A DNA stretch of 39,777 bases. Origin: Plectonema radiosum NIES-515 (lineage in GTDB: Bacteria > Cyanobacteriota > Cyanobacteriia > Cyanobacteriales > Nostocaceae). Below are positions 35,147 to 39,777 of this stretch, in pieces. The stretch is taken from the NCBI RefSeq assembly GCF_025753815.1, contig NZ_JAOWRF010000232.1, positions 1 to 39,777 on the forward strand. The letters are read 5' to 3'. The first letter of the stretch is position 1. The number at the start of each line of letters is the position of its first letter. The notes beneath the pieces are model-generated. The model was not told where the DNA came from. It saw only the letters and a program-made list of their open reading frames with translations, and did no database searches. The position numbers and the translations under genes are program-made.

Positions 35147-38047
35147 CTGCTCGTTTTGTTGTGTGGTGAATTTTTCTAATTCAAATGCGGGAATGTTTAC
35201 TCCATAAAATGCGATAGCTTGTTGATTTTCGGCTGATAAAATAATTCTGGCTTGGATGTGAGATATTAAAGCTTCCCACTGAATATCAGCCAAGTTACTA
35301 ACTAGAGAAATCTCTAGACCTTCGCTAATATCTATATCTTCTTCCATCAGCAAATTCATCGTCACACCAGATAACAAAAGTTCGGCATCTTCAGGAGAGA
35401 TATCAGTAGTATCGATTAACAAAGTTATGCGATCGCTTGCTGGATGAGTTGCGATCGCACTAATAACTCTTTGCAATTCTAAACCGAGTGATTCTTCTGG
35501 CTGTGACCAATCTGGAAATACAATTAAATTAATTTCTCTGAGATTCAATGGCAAAAGAGTAGTCTCAATTAAGGTAGAAGCAACGATTTTTGCCATATTT
35601 GACCAAGAAAACTTTTTCGCTTGTTCTAATCCCGCAGTAATTAACGAGTTGCGAACAGATGGTTTTTGTACTTCACACAATGCATTTACCATCTCATGAA
35701 TATCATCATCTTGCACATATAATGCGGCTTTACCCGCAACTTCGGGAATTGATGCATTTGGACAAGTGATGACTGGACAACCAGAAGCGAGCGCTTCTAA
35801 AACTGGCAAACCAAATCCTTCATATTTAGAAGGATAAACCAGCGCAATAGCACCAGAGTAAGCTGTTTTTAATTCTTCATCACTCAGTTGCAGCATATGA
35901 ACAGTACTACCCGATGTATATCTTCTTAATTCTTCATCGAGTAAGCCTACACCACCTGTACAGACAATATCAAATGCCTGTTTGCTGTAAAGTTGAGCAA
36001 AAGCCTCTAAAAATAAAAGAGTATTTTTATAACCCCCAATGCTTACTATCATAAAATAGGGCTTGGAAATGCCGTACTTTGTTTTAAAACTATTAACTTC
36101 TTGTTGACTAGCTGGTGAAAAATTATCTGTCACACCACAAAGAGCAACCTTTACTGATTCTAAAGGTATTTCTGGGAAAAACCTGACTAAATCACGCGCT
36201 GTATTTTCCGAAATTGCTAAATAGGCAGATGCGTTTTGAATACCCTGATGTTTTACTTGCCACATGGGATTATTCATATCCCATCCCATGACTTCTGGAA
36301 TCATATCATACGCCATGAATACAGAAGGTGTTGTCGTCGGGGTAGTGTAGTAAGTGGAGATAAATAAATCAGCACCTTCTTCATCGCATACTTGCTGTAA
36401 AATTTCGCGATCGACATCAGGATCATTGTAGTCATAAGATGGTAGAATTCGATATCTAATACCAGGAATTTTCGGAGCAGTTCCAGCGCGATCAAGTACA
36501 ACAATATGCTTCGCAAAGCCGTTGTTTACCCATTCTTCTAGTAATGATTTCCAAACACGCGCAATACCAGTTTTGTATAGTTGAAAAAATATTCCGTCAA
36601 CAAGAATCTTTGGATGTGTTGAATAATATTTTCTCGCAAAAATTCCTCTATTACGAATATGTAAAGCTATCTGATCGAGACGTCCATCCCTGCCAGTAGT
36701 ATTTTGTTTATGTCGCATCAAGTTTTCGATTTGAGGAATAGGTATCAGGGAGTATCCTGCTAATTTTGCCCTATAGCACAAATCTACATCATCCCAATAA
36801 CCTGGACCATAATCTTCACACCAACCTCCTAAGGCTTTTAGGGTAGAATTTTTAATGCATAATGACCATCCTTCTATATAACTTTCACCTAGCTCATTTT
36901 GCATTAGACCGGGACCAGCTATACCGTTTTTAGCTAGGTTGCATAGGCTTTCAAGTGGAAAATTTAAAACTTGCACATCATTGTTTAAGAACAAGATATA
37001 CTCTCCTGTAGCCACCTCTGCACCTTGATTGTTACCTGCGGCAAATCCCCGATTTTGCTCGTTTCGGATGAGTTTAATATTGTGTTGCTGGCAAAAATCT
37101 TCTAATGCCAATTTGCCTTGTGGCTGACTACCATTATCAACAAAAATTATTTCTGTATCCTTCAAGTGTTCAAGATTATGCTTCCATATATCTAATAAGT
37201 CAGTATGATCCCACCAAGGTACAACTATACTGGTTAATTCTTTGCTTAAAGATTGGCATTTTGTGGTGCAGTCAATAATTGTTTTTTTAGGTTGATGCAC
37301 ACCAACGAACAACAGTTGATAAGCACATAACTCTAAAAACTCTTCTTCCGAAACATCTAAAAGTGCAAGATTACCAAATCTTACAATGCGTTCTAGTCCT
37401 TGTGGACGGAAGGAATGTAATTCTTGACCTCCAAGATAGAAGACTGAATCACATATGATATTCGCTTGATTTAAAAGTTCGATAAAACTTTTCTGGGTGA
37501 AAAATCTTAAGTGAGTACGATCTAAAATTCCCTCGTCTTGGTATTCCCAAGTTCCAAGTTCTATAACTTGCCTTAAAGTCGGTAAATGTCGGATATTGGG
37601 TATACTCGCTATCATCACACCTTCTGGTTTAAGGAAAGTTGCATATTTACGAGCTATATGCCAAGGGTCTTTTAAATGTTCCAGTATGTCCCCAAAGATA
37701 ATACAGTCAAATTCTCCTTGGTTAAAGGGTGGTTCAAAAGATTCTAATTCAGCGTTATAAACTCGATCGATATTGTTGTTTGCGTAGTAAAATGCCTCAC
37801 GATCCAACTCAATTCCTACTACACATCGTTGGGGATTTTCTTCTTTTAATGCTTTACCTAACATCCCTGCTCCACAGCCTACATCAAGGATATTTAAAGC
37901 ATTCTGTGGCACGACTGCAACTATTTCTCGACGTACATGCCGATAATATTGCGGAAGTTCATTGAATGGGCGGACATTGTATGATAACTGAGTATTGTTT
38001 TCCATGAAATTATCCATATGAAAATTGGACATATTGTTTGACATCAT
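35132..38047 (-). CDS. Multidomain methyltransferase-GT2-GT4 glycan enzyme
   Basis: 971-residue protein with three enzyme domains. First is a class I methyltransferase (about residues 25-240; LNILDVGCGAGMLGKALKEE, FGDILEHLKDPW). Next is a GT2 domain (about 272-480; SIVVPWWDHTD, EIIFVDNGSQ, YILFLNNDVQV with the NND metal site). Then a GT4 domain (about 485-830; ILVDGIFFQLYKTGIARVWK, ALVYPSKYEGFGLPVLEALA). The last 140 residues (INLIVFPDWSQPEESLGLEL and on) match a region I recall at the end of other cyanobacterial glycosyltransferases, function unknown. Such proteins build an oligosaccharide in one polypeptide. Several ATGs lie close together at the N-terminus (MMSNNMSNFHM), none with a good Shine-Dalgarno. 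It overlaps the frame of the SPINDLY-type gene at its end. Confidence 0.87.
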   Translation of the reverse strand: MMSNNMSNFHMDNFMENNTQLSYNVRPFNELPQYYRHVRREIVAVVPQNALNILDVGCGAGMLGKALKEENPQRCVVGIELDREAFYYANNNIDRVYNAELESFEPPFNQGEFDCIIFGDILEHLKDPWHIARKYATFLKPEGVMIASIPNIRHLPTLRQVIELGTWEYQDEGILDRTHLRFFTQKSFIELLNQANIICDSVFYLGGQELHSFRPQGLERIVRFGNLALLDVSEEEFLELCAYQLLFVGVHQPKKTIIDCTTKCQSLSKELTSIVVPWWDHTDLLDIWKHNLEHLKDTEIIFVDNGSQPQGKLALEDFCQQHNIKLIRNEQNRGFAAGNNQGAEVATGEYILFLNNDVQVLNFPLESLCNLAKNGIAGPGLMQNELGESYIEGWSLCIKNSTLKALGGWCEDYGPGYWDDVDLCYRAKLAGYSLIPIPQIENLMRHKQNTTGRDGRLDQIALHIRNRGIFARKYYSTHPKILVDGIFFQLYKTGIARVWKSLLEEWVNNGFAKHIVVLDRAGTAPKIPGIRYRILPSYDYNDPDVDREILQQVCDEEGADLFISTYYTTPTTTPSVFMAYDMIPEVMGWDMNNPMWQVKHQGIQNASAYLAISENTARDLVRFFPEIPLESVKVALCGVTDNFSPASQQEVNSFKTKYGISKPYFMIVSIGGYKNTLLFLEAFAQLYSKQAFDIVCTGGVGLLDEELRRYTSGSTVHMLQLSDEELKTAYSGAIALVYPSKYEGFGLPVLEALASGCPVITCPNASIPEVAGKAALYVQDDDIHEMVNALCEVQKPSVRNSLITAGLEQAKKFSWSNMAKIVASTLIETTLLPLNLREINLIVFPDWSQPEESLGLELQRVISAIATHPASDRITLLIDTTDISPEDAELLLSGVTMNLLMEEDIDISEGLEISLVSNLADIQWEALISHIQARIILSAENQQAIAFYGVNIPAFELEKFTTQQNEQFFFT

Positions 38048-38084
38048 CTAGCAATCTGAAATTATTGAAACTTAGCGATCGCTC

Positions 38085-38474
38085 TTAGTTCTTTCCTACT
38101 TGTTTCTTCATCTGCTCTAACAAAGCTTTATACTCTTTACGCTCAGGTTGCAGTTTTACCAGTTTTTCTAATGGTTCAACAGCACCTTTAGTGTCTTTTA
38201 GCTGTACCCGTACATTTACCAACCCCTCTAAAGCCACTCGGTTTTCTGGTTCTCGCTGCAAAACCAACTCAAAACCCCGTACTTGTTGTTTTAATGAAGA
38301 CTCAACAGACGCAGTTGCCGGCTGGGGTTTATGATTAGCCTCTTGCAGTGCAGGAATCACCGCAAACGCTGTAGAACCAGCGAAGGAGATTATAGACACG
38401 AATCCAACAATCTTTTGCAGACGCTGCGATCGCTTCATCCGCGCCATCATGTATTCTTTTTCAGATATAGCCAT
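38085..38474 (-). CDS. Small TPR membrane protein
   Basis: 129-residue protein from the ATG at 38472-38474. The short basic N-terminus ([11 protein letters not shown]) is followed by a membrane segment or signal anchor, [20 protein letters not shown], then a tail with TPR-like repeats: [40 protein letters not shown] and [20 protein letters not shown]. It resembles conserved cyanobacterial small TPR proteins of unknown role and is probably anchored with the TPR outside or in the periplasm. The frame stays open to a TTG at 38525, but the ATG is preferred. It is 37 bp upstream of the methyltransferase-GT2-GT4 gene, same strand; a shared transcript is likely. Confidence 0.75.
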   Translation of the reverse strand: MAISEKEYMMARMKRSQRLQKIVGFVSIISFAGSTAFAVIPALQEANHKPQPATASVESSLKQQVRGFELVLQREPENRVALEGLVNVRVQLKDTKGAVEPLEKLVKLQPERKEYKALLEQMKKQVGKN

Positions 38475-38525
38475 TTTTAAACTGCTGTAGTAACTTGACT
38501 GATTTTGGCTAGAGGCAAAATACAA

Positions 38526-39433
38526 CTATATACAGATTGACTAAATAATCAACACATGCATTGCAAGAACGAGGCATTTTGTCGATCAGAGCAAAATTGT
38601 TCTTCATAAAATCGACCCGACTCTCATCGGTAATTGCCCATGCTCAGGATACCCATCGACAACTGAGGAACTAACATTTGTGCGAAAAATTTCGCAGCAA
38701 TAATGCGCGAGTGCATTTAATTTGGCAGTCTTGGAAGCTGAGAATGCTTAGTATAAATAGATTTGGGCGTTTTTCGGCTCAGATCGTGAAAGTGCGATCG
38801 CCTTTTAGAAGTCTCAAATTCTTACTTTGCGTTGGTGCAATAAAAAAATACAGCGATCGCCAGTTGATGTAACATTATTTTTAGTATCATAGTTATAAAA
38901 GCGCAAAACCCCTTTTTGTAATTTGCTTTTAGTAGTGACAAGCAAAAATATCAAATTTAGATAAATATGTCCGGTTAGTTAGTCCAATCCCAAATGTTTG
39001 CGGTATCGTGAATAACGTTTCCCTCGAAGAGACAGTGAATATTTTTAGGCAACTGCAAAGTTTAGCCTGAATCAAAAATTTCCACACTCACCCCTTGTGC
39101 TATAAGTTGGTTATCTCTCATCCCCCTGCTTTGTTTTAATAGGAAAAACAAAATCTGACTAGCCGTATTCACCTGTGCTATATCTGCAAGTCCTAGGACG
39201 ACTAGTTTTTTGATATATGTCTACAACGACTGCTTGGTGGTATTTGAGTTTTGAGGTGGTGATTACCGTACAAAACCGAAATCATGACAACGCAACTAGA
39301 GTTAGTTATGGTAGAGTTAAGAAGTTAAGACTGACTTTGCCAAAGTAAAACTCTACGTATAGGCAAAAATCCCCCAAGGGAAAGCAGTTTTGATTAAGAA
39401 TTTACCATACAAAATCTGAATTCATTCGAGGCT
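38526..39433. other. Long intergenic region without recognised gene
   Basis: About 900 bp with no convincing coding frame. A 64-codon frame at 38678-38872 reads like noise (no hydrophobic, domain or repeat pattern). Two HIP1 octamers lie near 38796 and 38854. The last 150 bp must hold the promoter and leader of the DUF4327 gene; a CCCCCAAGGG stretch lies near 39370. No tRNA, riboswitch or CRISPR pattern was seen. Confidence 0.5.
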
Positions 39434-39661
39434 ATGACTCAGCAGCAAGTAATTCACCCTATGGTGAAATTGCAGCGTAACGTGCAATCACTCGTAGAAT
39501 CTAAAATTATCAAGCCAACCGATAGCATTTGGAAAATCGCGTTGCTTTACGGCAATGAATGGCAGTACTGGAAACAGGAACTGTTAGATTTTGGCTTTAC
39601 TATGCAAGACCCAATTGGCGATTTGTTAGCAGTAGAAGCTTGGGACGAAGAGTCAGACTGA
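39434..39661 (+). CDS. DUF4327 family protein
   Basis: 75-residue soluble protein reading VIHPMVKLQRNVQSLVESKI, then KPTDSIWKIALLYGNEWQYW and DFGFTMQDPIGDLLAVEAWD. This matches DUF4327, a small family largely confined to cyanobacteria, of unknown function. GAGG lies a few bases before the ATG. It stands alone between a long empty spacer and a tandem array, so context gives no clue. Family assignment is from recollection of the conserved sequence; the length is normal. Confidence 0.85.
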   Translation: MTQQQVIHPMVKLQRNVQSLVESKIIKPTDSIWKIALLYGNEWQYWKQELLDFGFTMQDPIGDLLAVEAWDEESD

Positions 39662-39777
39662 GGACAAGGGGACAAGGGGACAAGGGGACAAGGGGGACAA
39701 GGGGACAAGGAGGACAGGAAGAATTTCTCCCCCCTCTCCCTTGTCTCCCCCCTCCCCCTTGTCTCCCCCCTCCCTAC
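39662..39777. repeat. GGGGACAA tandem array with complementary partner
   Basis: Seven or so units of GGGGACAA type (39662-39717) are followed, after GAAGAATT, by CTCCCCCCT/CCCTTGT units, the reverse complement. The two halves can pair into a long stem just after the DUF4327 stop, so it may end that transcript. The array runs to the window edge. Confidence 0.8.

Noticed and set aside
38678-38872. 64-codon plus-strand frame in the long spacer
   Set aside because: No domain, hydrophobic or repeat pattern, no clear ribosome site and unusual composition; it looks like a chance frame.
39100-39433. A riboswitch or small RNA ahead of the DUF4327 gene
   Set aside because: No known cyanobacterial riboswitch consensus (glutamine, cobalamin, TPP) could be traced in the leader.

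Overview
The window reads as chromosomal DNA of a filamentous, probably heterocyst-forming or hormogonium-forming cyanobacterium (Nostocales-like). The grounds are many GCGATCGC (HIP1) octamers inside and between genes, heptanucleotide tandem arrays of the STRR type, a fused thioredoxin reductase-thioredoxin (NTRC), a DUF4327 protein, a TPR-CHAT protein, and a pilin gene followed directly by an OgtA/SPINDLY-type O-GlcNAc transferase gene. The species cannot be fixed from the sequence alone.

Region 1 (about 1-17450) is an exopolysaccharide island, almost all on the minus strand and so read right to left. It runs: WecG/TagA/CpsF glycosyltransferase, Wzc-type tyrosine autokinase, left-handed beta-helix acetyltransferase, GT2, methyltransferase, DUF6492 protein, Wzy/ligase-type polymerase, GT2, a deleted acyltransferase-3 gene, methyltransferase, GT4, FkbM methyltransferase, Wzx-type flippase and a second FkbM methyltransferase. 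This is a nearly complete Wzx/Wzy-type assembly line: lipid-linked sugar transfer and decoration, flipping, polymerisation and a co-polymerase/kinase. No initiating phosphoglycosyl transferase and no outer-membrane Wza is visible, so these must lie elsewhere. The spacers are full of short broken copies of genes from the same island (pieces of GT4, GT2, wzx, another GT, a TPR gene), plus one 239-bp MITE-like element. The island looks like a mosaic shaped by duplication and deletion.

Region 2 (about 18040-28800) is housekeeping: an AmiC-like amidase and CTP synthase (divergent), a repeat-rich spacer, a TPR-CHAT protein with 120-bp DNA-level repeats, a ROK-family kinase that has lost its zinc motif, a small membrane protein, an orphan Opp/Dpp-type permease, and NTRC. 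The permease and NTRC genes are separated by two heptamer arrays in opposite orientation.

Region 3 (about 29060-38500) is a type IV pilus and glycosylation locus. On the plus strand it holds a SAM methyltransferase, the pilin PilA, a strong hairpin, and the SPINDLY-type O-GlcNAc transferase OgtA. Facing it on the minus strand are a 971-residue methyltransferase-GT2-GT4 protein and a second SPINDLY-type enzyme. The second enzyme's TPR-coding frame has no start codon and joins the upstream gene across a run of nine T, which is the most interesting feature of the window. A small TPR membrane protein lies upstream. The window ends with a long empty spacer, a DUF4327 gene and a G/C-skewed tandem array.
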